NCBI GenBank assembly: GCA_003695555.1
Contig: RFIU01000161.1
Coordinates: 1 to 17,370, forward strand
Length of the DNA stretch: 17,370 nucleotides
Direction: 5' to 3'
From: Alphaproteobacteria bacterium
Lineage (GTDB): Bacteria; Pseudomonadota; Alphaproteobacteria; Sphingomonadales; Rhodothalassiaceae
Part shown: one piece after another, positions 1 through 6,959 of the stretch
Position numbering within the stretch: position 1 is the first letter of the stretch
Layout of the letters: every line of letters begins with the position of its first letter
Program-made: the position numbers and the translations under genes
The notes under the pieces: generated by a model
What the model was told of the DNA's origin: nothing
Database searches by the model: none
What the model saw: the letters and a program-made list of their open reading frames with translations, nothing else

Positions 1-181
1 CCTCGTGCCCCGCCGCCTCGTCCATTGCCGCCGCCCCGGCACGACAAATGATTGCTTCGGCCTTTGCCGGGACAGGCGACGCGTTATCAAATTCCCCCAA
101 GGACAGCAAGGAATCCGCCACGATATTCCTGCCGCCGGCGTGGGCGGATGCGGTTTTCTTTCCTGTTACATTCAATGTCAC
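1..181 (-). CDS. Unidentified protein, N-terminal part only (runs off left edge)
   Basis: An open minus-strand frame begins at GTG 181-179, which overlaps the TGA stop of the upstream transferase gene as GTGA, and stays open to base 1 (60 codons). The overlap is the usual sign of translational coupling in an operon. A second possible start is GTG 121-119, preceded by AGGA at good spacing; from there the protein begins VADSLLSLGEFDNAS. The visible part is Ala/Gly-rich with no signal peptide or membrane segment, and I recognise no family. Its place at the end of the arsenic/glycosyl transferase run suggests a job in the same pathway, but that is inference. It does not resemble the start of the radical-SAM protein ArsS as I know it. 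Confidence 0.5.
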   Translation of the reverse strand, partial: MTLNVTGKKTASAHAGGRNIVADSLLSLGEFDNASPVPAKAEAIICRAGAAAMDEAAGHE

Positions 182-879
182 TTGCGGCCAAGAGCAGATC
201 CCTGTCCTTCCCACCAATGGCGCAAATTCGCCTGATCGAGATTTTCAACTTTATCATCAGGCCATTGCTTAAGAGCGGCGACAAGATCAGTCATCCGGTC
301 AACATCGGTCAGAAGCTCCAGTTCGGCCGGCGGAGCAAGCCCGGCATCGGTCGCTGCATTTACCAGGTCTTTCCGGACCGATTCGGGTCGATCTTCATAA
401 TCGGGGGCCTGCCAGACAGAAAGCGGCAGGGCGACCCGCGTTCCCAGCAACCAGAACCCCCCGTCATCGGCAGGGCCGATCACCCATGGAGAGCGGCGAA
501 GCTCATTCATCGCGGTTTCGAGGTGAGACACCCGGATCTGCGGCGTATCGGCCCCGATCAGGATCGCCCTGTCCGCGCCCTGAAAGAGTGTCTCGACCAC
601 CTGAAACATGCGCCGTCCCAGTCCGCCCCGCCCGCACCAGATCGTTGGAAGCGCTCGCCAGCAGGTGGCCTTAACACCCTCCTGTTCGGCAACGGCAAAA
701 CAGGCCTGCCAGCCGGAATTGCGTTCGAGGAATTCCCGCGCCACGGTCGTCGTCGCGCGCGCGGACAAGAGATGAAAGCGCCTTGCCGCCCGTTCACCGA
801 TGTCGCGGGCAAGGCGGGTCTTGACCGGACTGATCCCGGGCGTCTTGACGAAGATGGCAATCGCGCCCGGATCCTTCAT
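178..879 (-). CDS. TIGR04282/DUF2064-family transferase (CofC-like fold), arsenosugar-cluster type
   Basis: This 233-aa soluble protein has a nucleotide-diphospho-sugar transferase (GT-A, CofC-like) fold. Visible motifs are the N-terminal nucleotide-binding segment with KTPG and SPVKTRLA at residues 12-24, GGLGRRM at 85-91, GADTPQI at 109-115 (metal/nucleotide-binding Asp) and GPADDGGFWLLG at 135-146. The family is named in databases for co-occurrence with arsenosugar genes; the exact reaction is not established, and nucleotidyl or glycosyl transfer is the expectation. Its ATG overlaps the TGA of the preceding glycosyltransferase gene (ATGA), so the two are probably translationally coupled; no strong RBS is present, in keeping with that. 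Its own stop overlaps the GTG of the next gene. Confidence 0.85.
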   Translation of the reverse strand: MKDPGAIAIFVKTPGISPVKTRLARDIGERAARRFHLLSARATTTVAREFLERNSGWQACFAVAEQEGVKATCWRALPTIWCGRGGLGRRMFQVVETLFQGADRAILIGADTPQIRVSHLETAMNELRRSPWVIGPADDGGFWLLGTRVALPLSVWQAPDYEDRPESVRKDLVNAATDAGLAPPAELELLTDVDRMTDLVAALKQWPDDKVENLDQANLRHWWEGQGSALGRK

Positions 880-1529
880 GTCAGGTGCCGGACCATGCCG
901 TTACGCCGTCGCCCAGCCGCCAGGGCAAGCACGCGCGGCAGGGCCTGACGCAGCCAGCGCCATTGATAAAGCACAGTCAGACGAAGCCAGCCATGGGCGG
1001 CGTAGCTGCGCGGGCTGGTGGGTAGTGGGAGATCCAGCGGCCGGACGGCTATGCCGGCAAGGTGCGCCTGCCAGACGAAGAGATGATCTTCGCCATAGGC
1101 CGCGTCTTCGGGATATTCGCCGATCCGCTTGAACGTCTCTCGCGTGCAGGCCAGCCCCTGATCACCGAAGGGCAGCCTCAACAGGCGGGCTCGCCGGTTT
1201 GCGAACCACTGGTTCCATCGCAGCGGCATTGGTATCTGCGGCCCGAAATCGAGGTCGAAGAAGAAGAGCGCGTCCGGTACGTGCCGGACGGCGGACAACA
1301 GACCCGCAACCTGCCGGCGCTCCACCCGGCAGTCGGCATGCAGAAACCACAAGATTTCGCGGCTCGCATCCTTTGCGCCGGCATTCAGACTCGCCGCGCG
1401 AGTGCCGCAAGAGCGGACGAGGATCTCGGCATCCGGCGCAGCCTGCTCCAGATCGGCAAGCAGGGTATCGATGAGCGGCTCACCCTCGCGAACCGGGATC
1501 ACGATGCTGAGCTGGTCTGATGCGGACAT
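876..1529 (-). CDS. TIGR04283-like family 2 glycosyltransferase, arsenosugar-cluster type
   Basis: This 217-aa protein starts with the GT2 strand SIVIPVREGE (residues 8-17), then LNAGA at 48-52, FLHADCRV at 62-69 (DXD-like metal site of the form HADxR), PFGDQGLACTRETF at 120-133 and EDHLFVWQA at 147-155, the order expected of TIGR04283 glycosyltransferases. The usual VDGGSxDxT nucleotide-binding segment after the second strand is absent: the sequence passes directly from AEILVRSCGTR to AASLNAGA. I chose ATG 1529 because AAGG lies 8 nt upstream; ATG 1550 is an alternative. An in-frame extension to 1712 would run inside arsM and is unlikely. It lies 64 nt after arsM and overlaps the next gene by 4 nt. 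The sugar donor is unknown. Confidence 0.82.
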   Translation of the reverse strand: MSASDQLSIVIPVREGEPLIDTLLADLEQAAPDAEILVRSCGTRAASLNAGAKDASREILWFLHADCRVERRQVAGLLSAVRHVPDALFFFDLDFGPQIPMPLRWNQWFANRRARLLRLPFGDQGLACTRETFKRIGEYPEDAAYGEDHLFVWQAHLAGIAVRPLDLPLPTSPRSYAAHGWLRLTVLYQWRWLRQALPRVLALAAGRRRNGMVRHLT

Positions 1530-1593
1530 CGCCCTCGCCTTGTGCATCATGTTCGTCGTCCCGGCGATTCGTCTGGCAGACCGTCGTCGTTTT

Positions 1594-2655
1594 TTAGCAG
1601 CAGCCGCGATTGACCGCCCGTTCGCTCGGCACCAGCGGGGTGGCCGGCGTGTCGCAGTCGAATGGGCCGTAATGGACGGAACGATCGCCTTCGACCCGGA
1701 AATGCGGCGCATAACGGGTATCCGACAGCATCATCGCGGTATTGCCACAGACCGGCATCGGCAGACCCGTGGTGAAGAGGTGATGATTGTCGAGCGCGAA
1801 GCGATGCGGATGGTGCGGGATGGTGCCCCGATACCAGGCGACCTGTCCATAGTTCTCGCACAGATCTTCGCATTCCAGCTTGAAGGCCCGTATGGTCATC
1901 GAAAAGAAGTCGATCATTCCCGCCCTTTCGGCAAGGTCCGGATCTGCGATCTCAACCGGATTAGCGCTGACCACGCGATAGTCGAGACAGCCGATGCGCT
2001 GCAACAGACGCCGGAAATCCTCGATATAGAGAGCACCGCCCAGGCATTCGCCGACGAGCGCCGGGTCACGGGTCAGACCCGCCGGCACGCGGCGACCGGT
2101 GAAGATGTCGGAAAAGAGCAGCTCTCCACCCGGTTTCAGGACCCGGAAGATCTCGGAAAACACCGCTTCCTTGTCCGGTGAAAGATTGATGACGCAGTTC
2201 GAGACGACGACATCGACGCTTTCATCCTCGATCCCGATATCCTTGAGGTCCTCGATATATCCCTTGAGAAAGCGCACGTTCGGCACTTCATAGCCGAAGC
2301 GGTCCATGTGCCAGGCGACATGATGATTGGCGACCTGAAGCTGCTCTTCGGTCATGTCGACGCCGATGACCCGTCCCTCTGGTCCGACGAGCTGTGAGAG
2401 AAGGTAGGAATCGCGTCCCGCACCGCATCCAAGATCAAGCACCGTCCGCCCTTCGAGCAGAGGCGGGATCGGAGATCCGCAGCCATAGAAGCGTTCACGT
2501 ACGGTTTCGTGCACGCGTTCCAGCAGCGTGCGCAGGTGGGCCGGCATGCTTTCCGGCGGACAGCAGGCGGATGTCTTCAGATCGGCGCTCGTTTTCAATT
2601 CCCGCCCATAATAGTTGCGCACCGCATCGAGACGGGCACCGGTTTCGGCATTCAT
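1594..2655 (-). CDS. arsM: Arsenite S-adenosylmethionine methyltransferase (ArsM type)
   Basis: This 353-aa cytosolic enzyme should methylate As(III) using S-adenosylmethionine. A class I Rossmann methyltransferase core is visible: motif I VLDLGCGAGRD at 72-82, acidic end of strand 2 VIGVDMT at 96-102, post-I/II region VDVVVSNCVINL at 147-158 and LKPGGELLFSD at 173-183. The three cysteine positions that bind arsenic in ArsM enzymes are present: SACC at 29-32, SNC at 152-154 and GEC at 202-204. A C-terminal domain carries VCGNTAMML and a final GCC, typical of the longer ArsM group found with arsenosugar genes. I chose ATG 2655 because GGAGGT lies 11 nt upstream; ATG 2682 is in frame but has no RBS. 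It is the first gene of a four-gene minus-strand run. Confidence 0.9.
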   Translation of the reverse strand: MNAETGARLDAVRNYYGRELKTSADLKTSACCPPESMPAHLRTLLERVHETVRERFYGCGSPIPPLLEGRTVLDLGCGAGRDSYLLSQLVGPEGRVIGVDMTEEQLQVANHHVAWHMDRFGYEVPNVRFLKGYIEDLKDIGIEDESVDVVVSNCVINLSPDKEAVFSEIFRVLKPGGELLFSDIFTGRRVPAGLTRDPALVGECLGGALYIEDFRRLLQRIGCLDYRVVSANPVEIADPDLAERAGMIDFFSMTIRAFKLECEDLCENYGQVAWYRGTIPHHPHRFALDNHHLFTTGLPMPVCGNTAMMLSDTRYAPHFRVEGDRSVHYGPFDCDTPATPLVPSERAVNRGCC

Positions 2656-2767
2656 CGTCGTGGCGACCTCCGATGGTTTCATGTGATTTCGATTAACGCC
2701 TGCCTTGGCATAGCGCAGCGACCCGATCCCTTCCAAGCATTGCGCTGAGACAGCCCGTTCACATTTT

Positions 2768-2797
2768 CGTGAGCAGGCGCTTGCGTGAGCAGGCGCT
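2768..2797. repeat. Two direct copies of a 14-bp sequence, period 16 bp
   Basis: CGTGAGCAGGCGCT occurs at 2768-2781 and again at 2784-2797 with a 2-nt spacer. It lies in the 174-bp gap between the end of phoD and the start of arsM (both minus strand), that is, in the probable arsM leader or promoter region. It may be a chance tandem duplication or a tandem regulator site; nothing in the sequence decides this. Confidence 0.6.
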
Positions 2798-2829
2798 GCC
2801 GGGCGGAAAATCCAAGTGATGCCCGCGGT

Positions 2830-4674
2830 TCATCCCGCCTTTTGCAATTTCCGCTCTTCCTTAGCCACGCGCAGCCGCTCGCCACGGATCGGCCGGTAGT
2901 CGGGCGCATCGACACGCGAAACATAGTGCCATTCGCCGGTTACCGCCTCAGGCGTTACATGCACTTCGACCCAGCCCCGATAATGGGGATCGAACATCAC
3001 CAGCTCCGGGTTATGGTCGAGAAAACGGCGGACCATCTCTTCGACCGGCGCGCTGACATACTGGGCGAAACCCGGCGAGCTGACTGCCGGCCCGGCCATC
3101 TCGACCGCTGTTGCGCGACCTGTCTCGTCGGCAAGATCGAATGCCCAGGAATTGTGACTGTCGCCCGAAAGCACGACGACATCGGCGTTCGCCTTTCGAA
3201 TCGCAGAATAAAAGCGTTCGCGCGCCGCCGCATAACCATCCCAAGCATCGAGATTGAGCGGCAGACCCATCCGCCCCAGCCCCTCGATCGCCTGTAACTG
3301 TTCCCGGGAGACGGCGGTCGGTTTCGAAAAATCGATGATATCGGTAATCCGGGGTGCCGACAGTCGGCCCATCAGCAGCTGCTGACCGACGATCTGCCAG
3401 CCGATGCCACGGTGGACGGAATCGGCAAGCTGCTCGGCGGCCCATTGCTCCTGCGCCGCCCCCATCATCGAGCGGGCCGGATCGCCCAGTTTTTCATCGC
3501 GAAACCGTTCGGCATCGGGAAGATAGGCCCAGCCCTGCGGCAGCTTGTGGGGATCAAGGTCCTTGATCTTCGCGAAATCGAGAATCGGGCGCGGTTTCTC
3601 GCCAGTCATGTCGAAGGGAACGACGATCCGACGGACGGCGGCCACCGGCAGTTCTTTCAGCACCGTCGGATCGGTCACCGCCTTCGGATGCGTCGGGTCG
3701 GAGAAATCGAAGGGAACCGAGCGATAGATCATGTCATGCGCGTAGGAAAGCTGCCGGTCACGACCGATCAGCCGGGTATCGAGCATGATCAGGCTGGCCA
3801 GCCGGCCGATGTCGAAGCGGCGATAGACGATCTCGGGCCTGGCCGGGTCGGGCAGACGCACCGGCAGCCATTCTCGCCAGGCCCGCATGCCGGCCCGCTT
3901 GCGCACGTCCCAGGGACCTTCATGTTCCTGGTGATTTTCCGCCCCGCCCTTCCAGGAATCATTGGCGACTTCGTGGTCGTCCCACACCGCGATCATCGGA
4001 TGGGCGGCATGCAGCGCCTGCAGGTCCGGATCGCTCTTGTAGAGCGCATGTCGGATCCGGTAGTCGGCAAGCGTCACCAGTTCACCTTCCGGCTTCACCT
4101 GACGCCCCTGCGCGACGACCTTCGGATCGGCATAGCCGCCGGCCGGATACTCATAGAGATAGTCGCCAAGGTGCAAAACGAGATCGATGTCGTCTCGTCG
4201 TGCAATCTCGCGATAGGCATGGAAAAAGCCGTAGGGGTAGTTCGCGCAGGATACGACCGCGATCCTGAGCTCGCTGGCATCGTCACCCGGCAGAGTACGC
4301 GTGCGTCCGATCGGGCTCGTCTCGCCACCATTCTTGAAGCGGTAGTAGTAGCTCGCCCCCGGCTCCAGACCGGTCACGTCGATCTGAACGCAGTGATCGC
4401 TCAAGGCATCGCAAGGCGCGTCTCCACTGGCCACGATCTGCCGGAATTCGGCATCGCGGGCGACTTCATAGGTGACCGTCCTGGTCCCGAACTCGCCCTC
4501 GTCCGGTGTCAGACGCGTCCAGATCACGACCCGGTCCGTCTGCGGGTCCCCGCTCGCGACACCATGACGGAATCGCTTTGCACCCGATGCGGCAAGCCCC
4601 CAGCGCGGCAGTCCAGCCGCGCCGGCACCGGCCAGCAGGCCGAGCGCCCCGCGGCGTGTCCAATTCCAGGCCAT
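2830..4674 (-). CDS. phoD: PhoD-family alkaline phosphatase/phosphodiesterase, Tat-exported
   Basis: This 614-aa enzyme should hydrolyse phosphate mono- or diesters in the periplasm or outside the cell. It opens with a twin-arginine signal (TRRGALGLLAGAGAAG, residues 6-21), then an N-terminal Fn3-like PhoD domain (about 33-128), then the metallophosphatase domain: SCANY at 142-146 (Cys ligand of the Fe site), HLGDYLYEY at 168-176, WDDHE at 231-235 and SGDSH at 503-507. Between LDTRLIGRDRQLSY (ending at 311) and GDPARSMMGAAQEQW lies an insert of roughly 85 residues that I do not expect in short PhoD members. I chose ATG 4674, which has GGAGG 5 nt upstream; the GTG directly before it is too near the RBS. 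The divergent gene starts at 4935. No convincing Pho box was found upstream. Confidence 0.92.
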   Translation of the reverse strand: MAWNWTRRGALGLLAGAGAAGLPRWGLAASGAKRFRHGVASGDPQTDRVVIWTRLTPDEGEFGTRTVTYEVARDAEFRQIVASGDAPCDALSDHCVQIDVTGLEPGASYYYRFKNGGETSPIGRTRTLPGDDASELRIAVVSCANYPYGFFHAYREIARRDDIDLVLHLGDYLYEYPAGGYADPKVVAQGRQVKPEGELVTLADYRIRHALYKSDPDLQALHAAHPMIAVWDDHEVANDSWKGGAENHQEHEGPWDVRKRAGMRAWREWLPVRLPDPARPEIVYRRFDIGRLASLIMLDTRLIGRDRQLSYAHDMIYRSVPFDFSDPTHPKAVTDPTVLKELPVAAVRRIVVPFDMTGEKPRPILDFAKIKDLDPHKLPQGWAYLPDAERFRDEKLGDPARSMMGAAQEQWAAEQLADSVHRGIGWQIVGQQLLMGRLSAPRITDIIDFSKPTAVSREQLQAIEGLGRMGLPLNLDAWDGYAAARERFYSAIRKANADVVVLSGDSHNSWAFDLADETGRATAVEMAGPAVSSPGFAQYVSAPVEEMVRRFLDHNPELVMFDPHYRGWVEVHVTPEAVTGEWHYVSRVDAPDYRPIRGERLRVAKEERKLQKAG

Positions 4675-4934
4675 CACGCCCTCCTCATCAGCAATCCAGA
4701 AGTCAGGTTCCCCTCTCCCCGGGAAAACAAAGTGAGGCTAGGCGATCCGTCCGGCTTTTGCAAAGCCTCCACATCCATGATGCGCCTCGGCGATTTCCGG
4801 GGCCCCATTCTCCCGTCTTTTCCGGCAGGTCGGCCGGTCTCACCCGACCTTTGACAGCAACCCAGCCCATCTGGACAATCCCGGGCAGACGTCAATGAAT
4901 GACGACAAGGCAATGCTGCGGACAAGATGATCCG

Positions 4935-5366
4935 ATGATGCTCTGGACCTTTTTTCTGCCCAGCCTGCTGGCGGTCGCCTTTCTCGGCTGGCTTGCGCTG
5001 CGGCTCTATGGCCCCAACCGCGAGAACATCCTGAGCGAGGAAGCCGCGCGTGTGGCCTTTCAGCAGGATTTCTTCGACGATGGTGTGGATGCCGTACTGC
5101 TGGATGCCCCCCGTCGCCATGCCCTCCTGCTGCTCGACGATCAGGAGGCGGCAGGACTGGTTCTGGTGTTCGGTGACAAGCTGGTGACCCGCCGCCTCGG
5201 CAAAGATCTGCTGAACACGATCGAAATCGACGGGAAGCGATGGCACCTCGGACTCGATGATTTGGTCCTGCCGTCGGTCACGCTTATATTCGATGAAAAC
5301 ACCACCGGCTCTGCCGTCGCCGACGAACTGCGCGGACGCTTGGAAGAAATCGCTGCGCCCGGCTGA
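4935..5366 (+). CDS. Small membrane-anchored protein of unknown function
   Basis: This 143-aa protein has one N-terminal hydrophobic segment (about residues 3-23, WTFFLPSLLAVAFLGWLAL) followed by a charged soluble region of about 115 residues. That region is rich in alternating hydrophobic and acidic positions (for example AVLLDAPRRHALLLLDD and AAGLVLVFGDKLVTRRL), suggesting a small alpha/beta domain, probably cytoplasmic. I do not recognise the family. The start is uncertain: ATG 4935 puts the membrane segment at the very N-terminus, and the in-frame ATG 4899 would add 12 polar residues; neither has a strong RBS. It lies 39 nt upstream of the desaturase-like gene on the same strand, so the two are likely co-transcribed, and it may assist that membrane enzyme (inference). 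Confidence 0.72.
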   Translation: MMLWTFFLPSLLAVAFLGWLALRLYGPNRENILSEEAARVAFQQDFFDDGVDAVLLDAPRRHALLLLDDQEAAGLVLVFGDKLVTRRLGKDLLNTIEIDGKRWHLGLDDLVLPSVTLIFDENTTGSAVADELRGRLEEIAAPG

Positions 5367-5405
5367 TGAGAACAATGACGGTGAGATGGAAGGGGGAGAT
5401 GTGTC

Positions 5406-6344
5406 ATGCCGGAACTCGTCAATCCGATCCAGTGGGCCACCCCAGTCTTCATCCTGATGATCGTCGCCGAGATGCTCTACGGCTGGCGCACGGGGCGTGT
5501 CCGCTATGAAGCGCGCGATACGCTCACCAGTCTGCTGATGGGTGTCGGCAGTCAGGTCGCCGGGCTGATGCAGAAGGGGGTGGTGCTCGGGCTCGGCTAC
5601 TGGGTCTGGACGAACTGGCGCGTGCTCGACATCGGCTGGCAATGGTGGGCCTTCGTCATCGCCTTCATCGCCGAGGATCTGGCCTATTACTGTGTCCACC
5701 GGGCCGGGCACCGGATCCGCTGGTTCTGGGCGGCGCATGTCATCCACCATTCGTCCCAGCACTATAATCTCTCTACCGCCCTGCGTCAGACATGGACAGG
5801 TTTCATCGCACTGAACTTCGCCTTTCGGCTGCCGCTCTTCGTGATCGGTTTCCATCCCCTGATGATCGCCTTCGTCGGAGCGCTGAACCTGATCTATCAG
5901 TTCTGGATCCATACCGAAGCGATCGTGCGGCTGCCGGCCTGGTTCGAGGCGGTTTTCAACACCCCTTCCCATCACCGGGTGCATCATGCGGTCAATCCGA
6001 GGTATCTTGACTCCAACTATGCCGGCACGCTGATTGTCTGGGATCGGCTGTTCGGCACCTTCGTGCGCGAAGATCCGGCCGAGCCGTGCCGTTACGGCAT
6101 CGTCAAGCAGCTCGGCACCTTCAATCCCCTCAAGGTGGCCTTCCATGAATGGATTGGCATCCTGCGCGATGTGGCGAAGGCACGATCCTGGCGCGAGGCC
6201 TGGGGGCATGTCTGGAAGCCGCCCGGATGGCGGCCGGGAGGCGGCATGACCTCCGATGAACTGAAGCGACGCTGGCAGGCGCGAAAGGAAGTCGCAGGCG
6301 GCGACCATGCGCCCGAACAGGCTTCTTCAGTCGCGGCCGAGTGA
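5406..6344 (+). CDS. Sterol desaturase / fatty acid hydroxylase superfamily membrane protein
   Basis: This 312-aa integral membrane di-iron oxygenase shows the superfamily's histidine clusters: HRAGH at 98-102, HVIHH at 111-115, an isolated His in WIHTE (169) and SHHRVHH at 188-194. Hydrophobic helices lie around residues 12-25, 43-66, 80-95, 131-148 and 150-166. Members hydroxylate or desaturate lipid chains or sterols; here the substrate cannot be told, and bacterial members often act on fatty acids, hopanoids or carotenoids. The C-terminal 80 residues are soluble, with a basic/acidic tail. AAGGGGGAG lies upstream of ATG 5406 at good spacing. It is the second gene of a probable two-gene operon and converges with the next gene. 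Confidence 0.9.
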   Translation: MPELVNPIQWATPVFILMIVAEMLYGWRTGRVRYEARDTLTSLLMGVGSQVAGLMQKGVVLGLGYWVWTNWRVLDIGWQWWAFVIAFIAEDLAYYCVHRAGHRIRWFWAAHVIHHSSQHYNLSTALRQTWTGFIALNFAFRLPLFVIGFHPLMIAFVGALNLIYQFWIHTEAIVRLPAWFEAVFNTPSHHRVHHAVNPRYLDSNYAGTLIVWDRLFGTFVREDPAEPCRYGIVKQLGTFNPLKVAFHEWIGILRDVAKARSWREAWGHVWKPPGWRPGGGMTSDELKRRWQARKEVAGGDHAPEQASSVAAE

Positions 6345-6400
6345 GCGGCCGGCCGGACGCCGAATGCCTCGTCGCATGGCGTCGGCGCCGGCGAATGCCG

Positions 6401-6718
6401 CTAACAGCGCAGCCATCCGACGAGACGAAGGCCCTGTTTCGCCTCTTCCTCATCGCGCGGCTTCTGCTCTTGCACCATCATCTGACAGTTGGAGAGAACC
6501 CGGCGCAATTCCAGGCGGGTCGCTTTGGCGCTTCCGCTCAGAGGCTGGCGACGCAGCGCCTGGTCGAGCGCCTCGGTCAGTTCCTGGCGCGTAAATATGC
6601 CGTCACGGCGGGCGTCCGCATCCGTACTGTGCAGAATGAGTGCTCCCGCCAGTGCCCACAGCCCGCCGGCGATCAGTGCCGTCAGCAAGCGATCCCATCT
6701 GCGCTTGTGGGTCTTCAT
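6401..6718 (-). CDS. Small membrane-anchored protein with a degenerate EF-hand loop
   Basis: This 105-aa protein starts at ATG 6718, which has AAGGAG 10 nt upstream. The open frame extends to 7090, but that part would lie in the divergent promoter region of yccF and is unlikely. Residues 1-8 are basic (KTHKRRW), followed by a hydrophobic helix at about 11-30, so it is anchored in or exported across the inner membrane. Directly after this, DARRDGIFTRQE fits the 12-residue EF-hand loop pattern (acidic at 1 and 5, Gly 6, hydrophobic 8, Glu 12) except for Arg at position 3. A helical Arg/Glu-rich tail follows, ending in Cys. Calcium binding is possible but unproven. I do not recognise the family. 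Confidence 0.72.
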   Translation of the reverse strand: MKTHKRRWDRLLTALIAGGLWALAGALILHSTDADARRDGIFTRQELTEALDQALRRQPLSGSAKATRLELRRVLSNCQMMVQEQKPRDEEEAKQGLRLVGWLRC

Positions 6719-6866
6719 GATTGGAAACTCCTTGTCGTCAAGGCCGCCCACCAACGCCGCATACCGATGGCAGCGAGGTGGCACCTGTGACCATGCTAAC
6801 ACGAATTCTTGGTAGGAAAGAGGGGGGATCGCACTATGAGGCATGCCACTCGCACCCCATGTCTTG

Positions 6867-6879
6867 CTTGCCAGGCAAG
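6867..6879. promoter_or_regulatory. Short perfect inverted repeat, possible operator
   Basis: CTTGCC-A-GGCAAG is a 13-nt inverted repeat with 6-bp arms. It lies in the 241-bp divergent region between the EF-hand-like gene (-) and yccF (+), 81 nt before the yccF start. No other regulatory signal in this gap is clear; a short repeat of this size could be chance. Confidence 0.25.
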
Positions 6880-6959
6880 TCGGAACGGTTCTAGGCTGCT
6901 CATGAAGAAATGGCTGAAAACGTCTCTGCCCGAACAAGAAGCGAGCGGAAAGGACGAAG

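Noticed and set aside
52..948. 298-aa plus-strand ORF
   Set aside because: It is antisense to the TIGR04282-like gene, which carries clear family motifs; the ORF is low-complexity Arg/Pro-rich and has no recognisable domain.
1530..1712. N-terminal extension of the glycosyltransferase back to ATG 1712
   Set aside because: It would overlap the arsM coding end by more than 100 nt and adds a Ser/Arg-rich stretch before the conserved first strand.
3412..4854. 480-aa plus-strand ORF
   Set aside because: Antisense to phoD along its length. Long open antisense frames are common in GC-rich genes, and phoD has all catalytic motifs.
4680..4934. Search for a Pho box upstream of phoD
   Set aside because: Fragments such as CTGTCAA (minus strand) occur singly; no two 7-bp direct repeats at 11-bp spacing were found.
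4674..6308. 544-aa minus-strand ORF in frame with phoD upstream
   Set aside because: It covers the membrane protein and desaturase genes in antisense. Its composition (His, Gln, Pro, Asp-rich) is that of a shadow frame, and phoD has its own RBS at 4674.
6358..6387. Imperfect hairpin between the desaturase and the convergent small gene
   Set aside because: CGCCGA/TCGGCG with GCC/GGC pairs but has an unpaired internal loop and no T-run; too weak to call a terminator.
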